Assembly: GCF_001945395.1 (NCBI RefSeq)
Contig: NZ_MSXV01000038.1
Span: 1-64,000, forward strand
Direction: 5' to 3'
DNA from: Pseudomonas sp. PA15(2017)
Lineage (GTDB): Bacteria; Pseudomonadota; Gammaproteobacteria; Pseudomonadales; Pseudomonadaceae
Length of the DNA stretch: 64,000 bases
Shown: positions 18,888 through 27,188 of the stretch, in pieces
Layout: every line of letters starts with the position of its first letter
Position numbering within the stretch: the stretch's first letter is position 1
The notes under the pieces: model-generated
Seen by the model: only the letters and a program-made list of their open reading frames with translations
Databases searched by the model: none
Told to the model about the DNA's origin: nothing
Translations under genes and position numbers: made by a program

Positions 18888-19451
18888 ATGAGCACTCCCT
18901 TTAAAATAGTCGCCGTTTCCGGTGGCACCTCCCGTCCCTCGCGCACACTGGCACTGACCGAAGCCATCGTCAGCGAAATCGGCAAGCATCTGGCTATCGA
19001 CACCCACCTGATCGAACTAGGCAACATCGCTCGCCCGCTCGGTGGTGCGCTGTGGCGCACGGAGCTGTCGACAACCGTCGAACACGAGCTGCGCCAGATC
19101 GAGTCAGCCGATTTACTGGTAGTCGCCGCGCCGGTCTATCGCGGCACCTACCCTGGGCTGTTCAAGCACCTGTTCGACCTTATCGGCCAGGACGCACTGA
19201 TCGACACACCGGTGCTGCTCGCCGCCAGTGGTGGCAGCGAGCGGCATGCGCTGGTGCTCGACCACCAGCTACGCCCGCTGTTCAGTTTCTTCCAGTCGCT
19301 GACCCTGCCCATCGGCGTTTACGCCAGCGAGTCCGAATTCGCCGACTACCGCATCGTCAGTCAGCCCCTGCAAGCGCGTATCGAACTGGCGGCAGAGCGT
19401 GCCGCTGGCCTGTTCCGCGGCCAAGCGCATGCCCTGCGCAAGATCGCCTGA
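18888..19451 (+). CDS. NAD(P)H-dependent FMN reductase, MsuE-like
   Basis: Supplies reduced FMN to two-component flavin monooxygenases. 187 residues with a flavodoxin-like fold: FMN-phosphate loop SGGTSRPSRT near residue 11, the conserved [20 protein letters not shown] (about 75-95) and [20 protein letters not shown]. This is the MsuE/SfnF/SsuE group. The ATG at 18888 has an aggaa site. First gene behind a sigma-54 promoter, followed by msuC-like, sfnR-like and ssuD-like genes, so it probably serves those enzymes. A paralogue (sfnF) lies at 24405-24965. Confidence 0.92.
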   Translation: MSTPFKIVAVSGGTSRPSRTLALTEAIVSEIGKHLAIDTHLIELGNIARPLGGALWRTELSTTVEHELRQIESADLLVVAAPVYRGTYPGLFKHLFDLIGQDALIDTPVLLAASGGSERHALVLDHQLRPLFSFFQSLTLPIGVYASESEFADYRIVSQPLQARIELAAERAAGLFRGQAHALRKIA

Positions 19452-19510
19452 GGAGCCCGCATGCGCCAGCACACTATTTGCCAGCAAGGCCAGCAAGCGA
19501 GGGACATCGC

Positions 19511-20698
19511 GTGAGAACCAACCAACAACCCAGCGTGCTCAGCCCCTTGCAGGCCGCTCGCCGGCTGGCTGCGGATTTCGCCGAGACCGCCGTCGAACGC
19601 GACGAGGCCGGCGGCACACCCAAGCAGCAACGCGATGCGATTCGTCAGAGCGGCCTGTTGGCGCTGAGCATCCCGACCCAGTTCGGCGGCCTCGGCGCCA
19701 GCTGGAGCGAAACCCTGGAAGTGGTGCGCGAGTTCGCCAAGGTCGACAGCTCCATCGCCCACGTGTTCGGTTTCCAGCACCTGATGCTGGCCACCGTGCG
19801 CCTGTTCTCCCGCCCCGATCAGTGGCAGCCCTGGTTCGAGCAGACTGCGCGCAAGAACTGGTTCTGGGGCAATGCGCTCAATCCGCTGGATACCCGCACC
19901 GTGGTCAAAACCTTCGATCGCTGGCGTGAGTTTTCCGGCAAGAAGAGCTTCTGTTCCGGCGCCAGCGACTCGGAAATGCTGATTGCCTCGGCGGTCGACG
20001 AAAGCGCCGGCGGCAAACTGCTGATCGCTGCCATTCCCAGTGGCCGCACCGGCATCACGCTACATGGTGACTGGAACAACATGGGCCAGCGCCAGACCGA
20101 CAGTGGCAGCGCCACCTTCGAGCGCGTGCGCGTGGAAGAGAACGAACTGCTGCTCGACCCCGGCCCGCTGAGCACGCCCTTTGCCTGCCTGCGCCCACTG
20201 ATCGCCCAGTTGCACTTCGCCCATATCTTCCTCGGCATCGCCGAAGGCGCTCTGGAGGAAGCCCGTCAGTACACCCTCAAGGAAGGCCGGCCCTGGTTCC
20301 GCTCCAAGGTCCAGCACGTCAGCGAAGACCCTTACGTGCTGCGCCACTACGGCGAATTCTGGGTTGGCCTGGAAGGCGTGCGCCTGCTGGTGCAGCGCGC
20401 CGCCGCGCAGCTCGACGAAGCCTGGCACAAGGAACACGCCCTCGGTGCCGAGGAGCGCGCGCAACTGGCACTGTCCATCGCCACGGCCAAGGTGGCGGCT
20501 GCCCGCACCGGCCTGGATATCTGCAACCGTCTGTTCGAGGTGACCGGCGCCCGCGCCACCCACGCTTCGCTACGCCTTGACCGCTATTGGCGCAACCTGC
20601 GTACCCAGAGCCTGCACGACCCAGTGGACTACAAGCTCCACGAGCTGGGTGAGTGGGCACTGAACCAGACGCGTCCCACCCCGTCTTTCTATTCGTAG
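19511..20698 (+). CDS. FMNH2-dependent monooxygenase, MsuC/SfnC family (acyl-CoA dehydrogenase fold)
   Basis: 395 residues, the length of MsuC. The fold is acyl-CoA dehydrogenase-like with the DszC-type features IPTQFGGLGASWSETLEVV (N-terminal helical domain), NNMGQRQTDSGSATFERVRV (beta domain; the QRxTxSG motif binds flavin), and RYWRNLRTQSLHDPVDYK at the C-terminus. In Pseudomonas msu clusters MsuC works on methanesulfinate or a related reduced intermediate with FMNH2 from MsuE. The GTG at 19511 is chosen because cgaggga precedes it; the conserved region starts soon after. It overlaps no neighbour and is followed by sfnR after 8 bases. Confidence 0.88.
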   Translation: MRTNQQPSVLSPLQAARRLAADFAETAVERDEAGGTPKQQRDAIRQSGLLALSIPTQFGGLGASWSETLEVVREFAKVDSSIAHVFGFQHLMLATVRLFSRPDQWQPWFEQTARKNWFWGNALNPLDTRTVVKTFDRWREFSGKKSFCSGASDSEMLIASAVDESAGGKLLIAAIPSGRTGITLHGDWNNMGQRQTDSGSATFERVRVEENELLLDPGPLSTPFACLRPLIAQLHFAHIFLGIAEGALEEARQYTLKEGRPWFRSKVQHVSEDPYVLRHYGEFWVGLEGVRLLVQRAAAQLDEAWHKEHALGAEERAQLALSIATAKVAAARTGLDICNRLFEVTGARATHASLRLDRYWRNLRTQSLHDPVDYKLHELGEWALNQTRPTPSFYS

Positions 20699-20706
20699 GG
20701 ATCCCC

Positions 20707-21810
20707 ATGCAACTGCTGACCCTCCCCCCCTCGCCGACACTGGCCACCTCGATCCGGGCAACCGCACAGGTCTTCGAAGACCCTAGATCGCAGGCGCTTC
20801 TCGCCCACTTGCAACAGGTCGCCCCCAGCGAGGCCAGCGTTCTGATCATCGGCGAAACCGGCACGGGCAAGGAGCTGGTCGCACGCCATATCCACAATCT
20901 GAGTGGCCGACGCAATGGCCCCTTCATGGCGGTCAACTGCGGCGCCTTCTCCGAATCGTTGGTCGAGGCGGAACTGTTCGGCCACGACAAAGGCGCCTTC
21001 ACCGGTGCCCTGGCGGCCAAGGCCGGCTGGTTCGAGGAGGCCAATGGCGGCACGCTGTTCCTCGATGAAATCGGTGATCTGCCCATGGCCATCCAGGTCA
21101 AGCTGCTGCGGGTCTTGCAGGAGCGCGAGGTGGTGCGCCTGGGCTCGCGCAAGAGCATCCCGATCAACGTGCGCGTGGTCGCCGCCACCAACGTGCAGTT
21201 GGACAAGGCCATCGGCGCCGGCAACTTCCGCGAGGATCTGTACTACCGCCTCAACGTCGTCAGCTTGCAGCTCTACCCGCTGCGCGAACGGCCGGGCGAC
21301 ATCCTGCCGTTGACCCGCCACTTCATCAAAACCTACTGCAACCGCCTGGGTTACGGCGAAGTGCGGCTGTCTCCCGAAGCCGAGCGCAAGCTGGTGAGCT
21401 ACGACTGGCCGGGCAACATTCGCGAGCTTGAGAACGTCATCCACCACACCCTGCTGGTGTGCCGCAACGGCCTGGTGCAGGACGATGATCTGCGCCTGTC
21501 GCACCTGCGCATCGAGCGCCAGGATCAGGCGCCGGCGCCAATAAAGGAAAACGCCGACGAACAGTTGCTGCGCGCCTTTCAGCGCCTGTTCGAGGAACAG
21601 GCCGGAGGCCTGCACGAGAAGGTCGAGGACAGTCTGCTGCGCGCGGCATATCGCTTCTGCCACTACAACCAGGTGCACACCGCCAGCCTGCTGGGGCTGA
21701 GCCGTAACATCACGCGCGCGCGGCTGATCGCCATCGGCGAGCTGGTGGTCAATCGCCGCAAGCCGGCCCCCCACACACAACCCAATCGGGCGGTACAGCT
21801 ATCGATATGA
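20707..21810 (+). CDS. sfnR: Sigma-54-dependent activator SfnR-like, lacking an N-terminal sensor domain
   Basis: 367 residues. The protein is almost entirely an AAA+ central domain: Walker A GETGTGKE near residue 50, the sigma-54 contact loop GAFTGA near residue 99, Walker [14 protein letters not shown], and the arginine finger region [12 protein letters not shown]-terminal helix-turn-helix is in [17 protein letters not shown]. There is no receiver, GAF or PAS domain, as in SfnR of P. putida, whose activity is set by its level. The ATG at 20707 follows gtaggga. It sits inside the msu-like operon and probably drives the nearby sigma-54 promoters, including the one upstream of itself. Confidence 0.9.
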   Translation: MQLLTLPPSPTLATSIRATAQVFEDPRSQALLAHLQQVAPSEASVLIIGETGTGKELVARHIHNLSGRRNGPFMAVNCGAFSESLVEAELFGHDKGAFTGALAAKAGWFEEANGGTLFLDEIGDLPMAIQVKLLRVLQEREVVRLGSRKSIPINVRVVAATNVQLDKAIGAGNFREDLYYRLNVVSLQLYPLRERPGDILPLTRHFIKTYCNRLGYGEVRLSPEAERKLVSYDWPGNIRELENVIHHTLLVCRNGLVQDDDLRLSHLRIERQDQAPAPIKENADEQLLRAFQRLFEEQAGGLHEKVEDSLLRAAYRFCHYNQVHTASLLGLSRNITRARLIAIGELVVNRRKPAPHTQPNRAVQLSI

Positions 21811-21877
21811 GCAGCCGGCGCCCATCGGCTCACTACCTACCTTGCGTTGCCTCAACCACCGCAACGAGGAAAACATC

Positions 21878-23008
21878 ATGAGTCTCGACATCTTCTGGTT
21901 CCTGCCCACCTCCGGCGACACCCGCTATCTCGGTCACTCCGGCAGTGGCCGTCCGGCCACCAACGCCTACATGCGGCAGATTGCCGTGGCCGCCGACCAG
22001 CTCGGCTACGACGGTTTGCTGATTCCCACCGGCGCCAGTTGCCTGGATCCCTGGGTCACCGCCGCCAGCCTGGCGCCGGTCACCCAGCGCATCAAGCTGC
22101 TGGTGGCGCTGCGCACCTCGCTGGGCAACCCCACCGCTTCGGCCCGTCAGGCGGCGAGCCTGGATCAGGCCAGCGGCGGTCGCCTGCTGCTCAACGTGGT
22201 GCCCGGCGGCGATGCCACCGAACTGCAAGCCGACGGCGTATTCCTCGCCCACGACCAGCGCTACGAAGCCTCCGATGAATTTCTCAGCATCTGGCGCCGC
22301 CTGCTACAAGGGGAGAAGGTCGACTTCGACGGCAAGCACCTCAAGGTGCGCGGCGCGCAGAACTTCTTCGCGCCGGTACAGAAACCCTACCCGCCGCTGT
22401 ACTTCGGCGGCTCCTCACCTGCCGCGCACGAACTGGCGGCCAAGCACGTCGACGCCTACCTGACCTGGGGCGAGCCCCCGGCCGCCGTGGCCGAGAAGAT
22501 TGCCGATGTTCGCGCTCGTGCCGCCAAACGGGGTCGCAGCGTGCGCTTCGGCGTGCGCCTGCACGTCATCGTGCGTGAAACCGTTGATGCGGCCTGGGCC
22601 GCTGCTGACGAGTTGATCAGCCATCTGGACGACGCCACCATCGCTGCGGCCCAGGCCAACTACGCCAAGATGGACTCCGAAGGCCAACGGCGCATGGCCG
22701 CGCTGCACGGAGGCGACCGCAACCAGCTGGAGGTCGCCCCCAACCTCTGGGCCGGCGTCGGCCTGGTGCGCGGCGGGGCCGGCACAGCGCTGGTGGGCGA
22801 CCCGGAAACGGTCGCGGCACGTTTGCTGGAATACGCCGACCTGGGCGTCGACAGCTTCGTGCTGTCCGGCTACCCGCACCTGGAAGAAGCCTACCGTTTC
22901 GCCGAACTGGTGTTCCCGCTGCTGCCCGGCAAGGGCAAGGTCACCGTCGACGGTGCGTTCACCGGTGGTGCGTTCGACGTGCGTGCCGGCAAGGAGCAAG
23001 TCGCATGA
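21878..23008 (+). CDS. ssuD: FMNH2-dependent alkanesulfonate monooxygenase (SsuD/MsuD)
   Basis: Cleaves alkanesulfonates to aldehyde and sulfite using FMNH2. 376 residues, a bacterial luciferase-like TIM barrel. Typical SsuD sequences are [15 protein letters not shown] at the N-terminus, [16 protein letters not shown] (around the active-site Cys), [17 protein letters not shown] and [16 protein letters not shown], with [13 protein letters not shown] (Arg and His) and [20 protein letters not shown] near the end. The ATG at 21878 follows cgagga. The third enzyme gene of the sfnR-containing operon; it could equally be the methanesulfonate-preferring MsuD, since the two are hard to separate by eye. 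Confidence 0.93.
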   Translation: MSLDIFWFLPTSGDTRYLGHSGSGRPATNAYMRQIAVAADQLGYDGLLIPTGASCLDPWVTAASLAPVTQRIKLLVALRTSLGNPTASARQAASLDQASGGRLLLNVVPGGDATELQADGVFLAHDQRYEASDEFLSIWRRLLQGEKVDFDGKHLKVRGAQNFFAPVQKPYPPLYFGGSSPAAHELAAKHVDAYLTWGEPPAAVAEKIADVRARAAKRGRSVRFGVRLHVIVRETVDAAWAAADELISHLDDATIAAAQANYAKMDSEGQRRMAALHGGDRNQLEVAPNLWAGVGLVRGGAGTALVGDPETVAARLLEYADLGVDSFVLSGYPHLEEAYRFAELVFPLLPGKGKVTVDGAFTGGAFDVRAGKEQVA

Positions 23009-23227
23009 AGATCAGCGACCTGTGCTGTCGCCCAGCCTACCTGCAGCCCTTCGGTGGCATACCGGGGGCTCGAGGATGAGGGGGTGGAGAAGTTCTTCGG
23101 TGGCAATGCCGAGTGGCTGTTCGGGTTGACCTGGGGTAAGCGCGGTGCAGCGCGCCGGACGACCGACCTGGCCCTGCCTCCGGCTTGGCCGCCTGGCGCA
23201 CCGCCACGCCACAAGACGAGCAAAATA
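23005..23227 (+). other. Coupled short frame and gene-free gap after ssuD
   Basis: An ATG overlaps the ssuD stop (ATGA at 23005-23008) and opens a 24-codon frame beginning [18 protein letters not shown] that ends at 23079. The start context suggests that a further gene was once coupled to ssuD and has been lost, but I do not recognise the peptide. The rest of the gap up to the terminator shows no gene. Confidence 0.35.
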
Positions 23228-23264
23228 AAACCGCCGTCCCGCAAAGGGTTGGCGGTTTCTTTCG
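23226..23264. terminator. Bidirectional terminator between ssuD and sfnG
   Basis: aaaccgcc (23228-23235) pairs with ggcggttt (23251-23258). Both sides carry T-runs in the direction of transcription, ttctttc on the plus strand and ttattttg on the minus strand. It sits between the convergent msu-like and sfnFG operons. Confidence 0.85.
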
Positions 23265-23283
23265 GCTACGCTGCGTCCTCGTT

Positions 23284-24375
23284 TCAAGCCACTGCCTTGC
23301 CTACCGGCTGTTCCTGCTCCAGCTCACGCACCAGCGGCAACACATGCCTGCCGAAGTACTCGACCTCCTCCTGAAAGTGTAGAAAGCCGGAGAGGATCAG
23401 ATCGACGCCGACGGCCTTGAGCGCGACGATGCGCTCGGCGATCTGCCGTGGCGTGCCGATCAGGTTGGTCTTGAAGCCGTCGTTGTACTGCACCAGGTCT
23501 TCGAAGGTGGATTTGGCCCAGTTGCCCTCGCCCTCCGGGCTGGCTGCACCAGCGTTCTTCACTTCGCTGCCGAAGCCGTTGACGGCCTCCGGATCGGCCT
23601 TGGCGATGATCTCGGCCAACACCGCGCGGGCTTGTTCCTCAGTGTCGCGGGCAATGATGAAGGCGTTCACGCCGACCTTCACCGAATGGCCGTTGGCTGC
23701 CGCCTTGGCACGGATGTCGTCGATCTGGGCCTTGATGCCCTCGACGCTGTTGCCGTTGGTGAAGTACCAGTCGGAAACCCGTGAGGCCATGTCGCGCGCG
23801 GCTCGCGAGCTGCCGCCCTGAAAGATTTCCGGGTGCGGTCGCTGCAGCGGCTTGGGCTTGAGGGTGTAATCGTTGAAACGGTAGAAATCGCCGTGAAAGC
23901 TGAAATTGTCCTGCGTCCAGATGCCCTTCAGGGCACGGATGAACTCCTCGGAACGGCGATAGCGCTCATCATGATCCAACCACGGCTCACCGATGGCGCG
24001 GAATTCGCCCTTGAACCAGCCAGACACCACGTTGATGGCGATGCGTCCGTTGGTGTACTGATCGATGCTCGCCAGTTGCTTGGCCGCCAGCACCGGCGTC
24101 CACGGCCCGGGTAGGATCGCCGCGATCACCTTGAGCTTCTCGGTAGCGGCCAACAGCGCATGGCTGATGGTCACCGACTCGTGCTGGTTGTCGGCGCCAT
24201 AGCCGGCCGTGAAGCGGATCTGCGACAGCGCGTATTCGAACCCGGAACGCTCGGCGATTTGCGCCAGCTTGCGGTTGTAGTCGATGTCCCAACTGGTGCG
24301 TTGCTCGATCTTGCTGACAACCAGGCCGCCGCTGACGTTGGGTACCCAGTAGGCGAATTTGATCGGTTGGCTCAT
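23284..24375 (-). CDS. sfnG: Dimethylsulfone monooxygenase SfnG
   Basis: FMNH2-dependent luciferase-type monooxygenase that converts dimethyl sulfone to methanesulfinate. The 363 residues read like P. putida SfnG throughout: FAYWVPNVSGGLVVSKIEQR at the start, RFTAGYGADNQHESVTISHA, INVVSGWFKGEFRAIGEPW and EIFQGGSSRAARDMASRVSD. The length equals the family's. It is 29 bases downstream of the FMN reductase gene sfnF, the known sfnFG arrangement, behind a sigma-54 promoter. Its product feeds the msu-like enzymes encoded on the other side of the terminator. Confidence 0.96.
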   Translation of the reverse strand: MSQPIKFAYWVPNVSGGLVVSKIEQRTSWDIDYNRKLAQIAERSGFEYALSQIRFTAGYGADNQHESVTISHALLAATEKLKVIAAILPGPWTPVLAAKQLASIDQYTNGRIAINVVSGWFKGEFRAIGEPWLDHDERYRRSEEFIRALKGIWTQDNFSFHGDFYRFNDYTLKPKPLQRPHPEIFQGGSSRAARDMASRVSDWYFTNGNSVEGIKAQIDDIRAKAAANGHSVKVGVNAFIIARDTEEQARAVLAEIIAKADPEAVNGFGSEVKNAGAASPEGEGNWAKSTFEDLVQYNDGFKTNLIGTPRQIAERIVALKAVGVDLILSGFLHFQEEVEYFGRHVLPLVRELEQEQPVGKAVA

Positions 24376-24404
24376 GACGGTGGCTCCTCTGTAGCTCGGA
24401 AAAG

Positions 24405-24965
24405 TCAGGCCGCACTGGCGACCGGGAGATGAAAGAACGCCGCGACGGTGTCGAGCACGCGTTCGATCCGTTCGAACTGCGCCGCTTCGGCGAGGCGATA
24501 GTCATCGAAGGCCTCGACGCTGGCGTACAGGCCGTACGGCAAGGTATGGGCCTGGAAGAACGCGAATAGCGGGCGCAGCTGATGATCGATCATCAGTGCA
24601 TGGCGCTCGCTGCCACCGGTAGCGGCCAGCACGACTGGCACCCCCTTGAGCGACTGGTGTTCGACCAGATCGAACAGGTGCTTGAACAAACCGGTGTAGG
24701 AAGCGCGATAGACCGGGCTGCCAACCAACAGAAGGTCAGCCTGCTCGATGGCGTGCAGATGCGGCTGCAGATCGGCAGAGGCCGTGTCGCGCTCGAGTGA
24801 GCCGGACAACGCGCTGGACAACTCGGCGATGCGCACCCAATGCACCTGCAGATTCGGCAGCCTTGCCTGCAGCCTTTGCACCAGGGCCTCCAGCAGCCCA
24901 TGCGTACGTGATGGCGCACGCAAACTGCCCGACACCACCACCACTTTGATAACGCTTGTGCTCAT
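24405..24965 (-). CDS. sfnF: NAD(P)H-dependent FMN reductase SfnF
   Basis: Supplies FMNH2 to SfnG. 186 residues, flavodoxin-like fold with [17 protein letters not shown] (FMN loop), [20 protein letters not shown] and [19 protein letters not shown]. It is a clear paralogue of the reductase at 18888-19451. Two adjacent ATG codons (24971 and 24965) are possible; I prefer 24965, which is 6-7 bases from ggaggg. It is first in the sfnFG operon behind a sigma-54 promoter and is divergent from an acyl-CoA-dehydrogenase-fold gene. Confidence 0.93.
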   Translation of the reverse strand: MSTSVIKVVVVSGSLRAPSRTHGLLEALVQRLQARLPNLQVHWVRIAELSSALSGSLERDTASADLQPHLHAIEQADLLLVGSPVYRASYTGLFKHLFDLVEHQSLKGVPVVLAATGGSERHALMIDHQLRPLFAFFQAHTLPYGLYASVEAFDDYRLAEAAQFERIERVLDTVAAFFHLPVASAA

Positions 24966-25005
24966 GCTCATCCCTCCGCCCCTGGTCATCGTTCGAGAGA
25001 GCTTG

Positions 25006-25021
25006 AGCAGCAACCATGCCA
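25006..25021 (-). promoter_or_regulatory. Sigma-54 promoter of sfnFG
   Basis: Read on the minus strand, TGGCATGGTTGCTGCT matches the consensus closely, with GG at 25020-25019 and GC at 25008-25007, ten bases apart. The expected start is near 24996, about 30 bases before the sfnF ATG. SfnR control of sfnFG through sigma-54 is known in P. putida. Confidence 0.85.
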
Positions 25022-25164
25022 ATGGGTTAACTCCAGTTGATTCAATGAGTTGTGATCAACCAGCAACAACCGCAGCTGCCCCGCCGCGTGCAAGCTGTTG
25101 AACCACTGACCACCGAGAAACAGTAGCGCCAAGCAGCAGTACTGCCCGCCCTTCAACAGACGTT

Positions 25165-25189
25165 CAACAAGCTGTTGGTACTGGTACAG
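25165..25189. promoter_or_regulatory. Candidate shared activator site between sfnF and the 25301 gene
   Basis: CTGTTGGTACTGGTACAG (25172-25189) fits the CTGYTG-N8-ACAG motif found at the other sigma-54 regions. It overlaps a second palindrome, CAACAAGCTGTTG (25165-25177). It lies 54 bases from the plus-strand -24 element and about 150 bases from the minus-strand one, so one site could serve both promoters. Confidence 0.5.
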
Positions 25190-25241
25190 CCAACCTGCCC
25201 GAAAAAATCACAACCATTTGATTTATAGAGGTTTTCATACA

Positions 25242-25257
25242 GGGTACGGAATTTGCG
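25242..25257 (+). promoter_or_regulatory. Sigma-54 promoter of the 25301 gene
   Basis: GGGTACGGAATTTGCG has GG (25243-25244) and GC (25255-25256) separated by ten bases, with a good TTTGC -12 block. The expected start is near 25267, 34 bases before the ATG. Confidence 0.72.
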
Positions 25258-25300
25258 AAGGATCAGCCGTCAGCAATCGCATCACCCGAGGAGAACTGCG

Positions 25301-26539
25301 ATGACCGCTCAAGCCCATGTGCCACACCTGTCTACCGGCACCGACTACCAATCCCTCGTCGCCCGCTTCCGGCCGATCTTCGCGCGCGTCGCCGAAGGCA
25401 GTGTCGAACGTGAGCGCACCCGCAGCCTGCCATTCGAGCCCATCCGCTGGCTGAAGGAGGCCGGCTTCGGCGCCGTGCGCGTGCCGGTCGAACACGGCGG
25501 CGCCGGCGCATCCTTGCCGCAGTTGTTCCAGCTGCTGATCGAACTGGCCGAAGCCGACTCCAACCTGCCGCAGGCGCTGCGCGGGCACTTCGCATTCGTC
25601 GAGGATCGCCTCAATGCTCATGCCAGCACGCCGCAGGACGTCTGGTTCAAACGCTTCGTGGGGGGTGATCTGGTCGGCTGCGCCTGGACGGAAGTGGGCA
25701 CGGTGAAGATCGGTGACGTCATCACCCGGGTCTCACGCCAGGGCGAACAGTGGGTGGTCAATGGCACCAAGTACTACAGCACCGGCAGTCTCTTCTCCGA
25801 CTGGATCGACCTGTTCGCCCGGCGCGATGACACCGGCGCCGACGTGATCGCGGCAATCCGCACTCGGCAGCCAGGCATCACCCAAAGCGACGACTGGGAC
25901 GGCTTCGGCCAACGCACCACCGGCAGCGGCACTTCGGTATTCGCGAACGCGGTGGTCGAGGAAGAGAACATCATCGACTTCGCTACCCGCTTCACATACC
26001 AGACGGCGTTCTACCAACTGGTGCTGCTGGCCGTCATCGTTGGCTCAGGCCGCGCCGCCGTACGTGATTTCAGCAGAGAAACCAGCAAGCGCACACGGGT
26101 GTTCAGCCATGGCAACGCGCCGACCGTCAGTCAGGATCCACAGGTACTGCAGGTGATCGGCAAGGCCAGTGGCCTGGTCTATGCCGCCGAAGCGGGCACC
26201 CTGCGCGCCACCGAAGCAGCTCAGCGGGCCTACCTGGCACGCTTTGGCAGCGATGAAACGGCCGAGCAACAGGCCAACAGCGCCGCCGAACTGGAATCGG
26301 CCCAGGCACAGGTGGCTGCCGTGGAGCTGGTGCTGCGCGCCACCAGCGACCTGTTCAACACGCTGGGTGCTTCGGGCGCCAGCACCGCCAAACAGCTCGA
26401 CCGCCACTGGCGCAACGCCCGTACCGCCGCCTCGCACAACCCGGTGATCTACAAGGAGCGCATCATCGGCGACTGGCATGTAAACGGCACCGAGCCGCCC
26501 TATGTCTGGCAGATCGGTGGTGGCGCCAAGCAGTCCTGA
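25301..26539 (+). CDS. Acyl-CoA-dehydrogenase-fold oxidoreductase, DszC/SfnB-like
   Basis: 412 residues. The N-terminal domain has LPFEPIRWLKEAGFGAVRVP and EHGGAGASLPQLFQLLIELA; the beta domain has NGTKYYSTGSLFSDW and WDGFGQRTTGSGTSVFANAV, the flavin-binding QRxTxSG motif of DszC-type monooxygenases. The C-terminus, LDRHWRNARTAASHNPVIYK, is also of that group. The ATG at 25301 follows cgaggag. Its sigma-54 promoter faces away from sfnFG. A role in sulfur-source oxidation is likely; the substrate is not known. True acyl-CoA dehydrogenase activity is less likely because the group acts with FMNH2 and oxygen. Confidence 0.85.
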   Translation: MTAQAHVPHLSTGTDYQSLVARFRPIFARVAEGSVERERTRSLPFEPIRWLKEAGFGAVRVPVEHGGAGASLPQLFQLLIELAEADSNLPQALRGHFAFVEDRLNAHASTPQDVWFKRFVGGDLVGCAWTEVGTVKIGDVITRVSRQGEQWVVNGTKYYSTGSLFSDWIDLFARRDDTGADVIAAIRTRQPGITQSDDWDGFGQRTTGSGTSVFANAVVEEENIIDFATRFTYQTAFYQLVLLAVIVGSGRAAVRDFSRETSKRTRVFSHGNAPTVSQDPQVLQVIGKASGLVYAAEAGTLRATEAAQRAYLARFGSDETAEQQANSAAELESAQAQVAAVELVLRATSDLFNTLGASGASTAKQLDRHWRNARTAASHNPVIYKERIIGDWHVNGTEPPYVWQIGGGAKQS

Positions 26540-26553
26540 CGGCATACATAGGC

Positions 26554-26571
26554 CTGGAGAGCACTCTCCAG
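26554..26571 (+). other. Short hairpin after the 25301 gene
   Basis: ctggagag (26554-26561) and ctctccag (26564-26571) form an 8-bp stem with a 2-base loop, 15 bases after the stop codon. There is no T-tract. It may be a weak terminator. Confidence 0.4.
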
Positions 26572-26644
26572 ACCTTGAAACCTGATCACGATCCTTTAGT
26601 TAGCACAGATCAACGAATAGGCCGGAGCAGCCGGTCGCACGACT

Positions 26645-26718
26645 CGTGGCAGGGGGCTTTAGCCGTCAGCTCTTGACGCCCAAGCAGCGCCAATCGCGGC
26701 TAAAGCCCCTCTCACAAA
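26645..26718. repeat. REP-like palindrome
   Basis: gggggctttagccg and cggctaaagcccctc form the arms around about 30 bases. This is the GGCTTTAGCC repeat type common in pseudomonad intergenic DNA. It lies between the convergent 25301 gene and the small genes at 26719-27179. Confidence 0.7.
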
Positions 26719-26796
26719 TCACCACGCTTTGGCTTGCACCAAGCCGCCAGCCAGCGCCAGCATCAGCCCGGCGAGCAACGCCGGGACCCGATTCAT
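26719..26796 (-). CDS. 25-residue signal-peptide-like small frame
   Basis: Starts with an ATG overlapping the stop of the preceding gene (ATGA at 26796-26793) and has a strong gggagg site six bases upstream. It encodes MNRVPALLAGLMLAL followed by a VQAKA-type end and a stop at 26719, next to the REP-like palindrome. It looks like a secretory signal peptide without a mature domain. Either it is a small membrane peptide, or it is the surviving 5' end of a binding-protein gene truncated at the repeat. No function is assigned. Confidence 0.45.
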   Translation of the reverse strand: MNRVPALLAGLMLALAGGLVQAKAW

Positions 26797-27179
26797 GCCT
26801 GCCCTCCCAATTCATCGGCCAGGGCGGCGCCGTTTAAGTAATGGTCACCGAGCAGCCGCCGTTGCGTCGGCAATGCCGGCTCGGCACTGTCCGGCTGCGG
26901 TCGCGACAGGCTGCTGCCGGCCAGCTCGAAATGCGTCTGGGTGGCAAGACGTGCCGCCTCGGCAGCCGCCAGGCGAAAGGCGATGGCGGCCGATTGCGAA
27001 GTACCGGCGTGCCCCAGCAGCGCATCAGCGGCATCGATGCGAATACGCAGCTCGCCGACTGCGGCAATCACCAGTGCTTCGTGGCGGGCACTCTGTCCAC
27101 GCAGGTAATCAAGCAGCGACACCTCGACATGACGAGCGTGAGCCAGGTCGCCCCGGCCTTGTGAATGGGTAATGGACAT
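26793..27179 (-). CDS. Small protein resembling the C-terminal domain of SfnB/DszC-like flavoproteins
   Basis: 128 residues. From about residue 45 it reads like the C-terminal helical domain of the neighbouring 27189 protein: RIDAADALLGHAG corresponds to RLQAAEAILQRAA, and RRLLGDHYLNGAA corresponds to YHLVGNQLLNGIK. The flavin-binding N-terminal and beta domains are absent. The ATG at 27179 follows ctgaggtcac and is nine bases from the upstream stop, so it is probably translated with that gene. It could be a partner subunit or a remnant; no frameshift was seen within it. Confidence 0.6.
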   Translation of the reverse strand: MSITHSQGRGDLAHARHVEVSLLDYLRGQSARHEALVIAAVGELRIRIDAADALLGHAGTSQSAAIAFRLAAAEAARLATQTHFELAGSSLSRPQPDSAEPALPTQRRLLGDHYLNGAALADELGGQA

Positions 27180-27188
27180 GGCGTGACC

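Noticed and set aside
18637..18891. 84-codon plus-strand frame in front of the msuE-like gene
   Set aside because: It covers the sigma-54 promoter and activator sites, has no family similarity, and lacks a convincing ribosome site.
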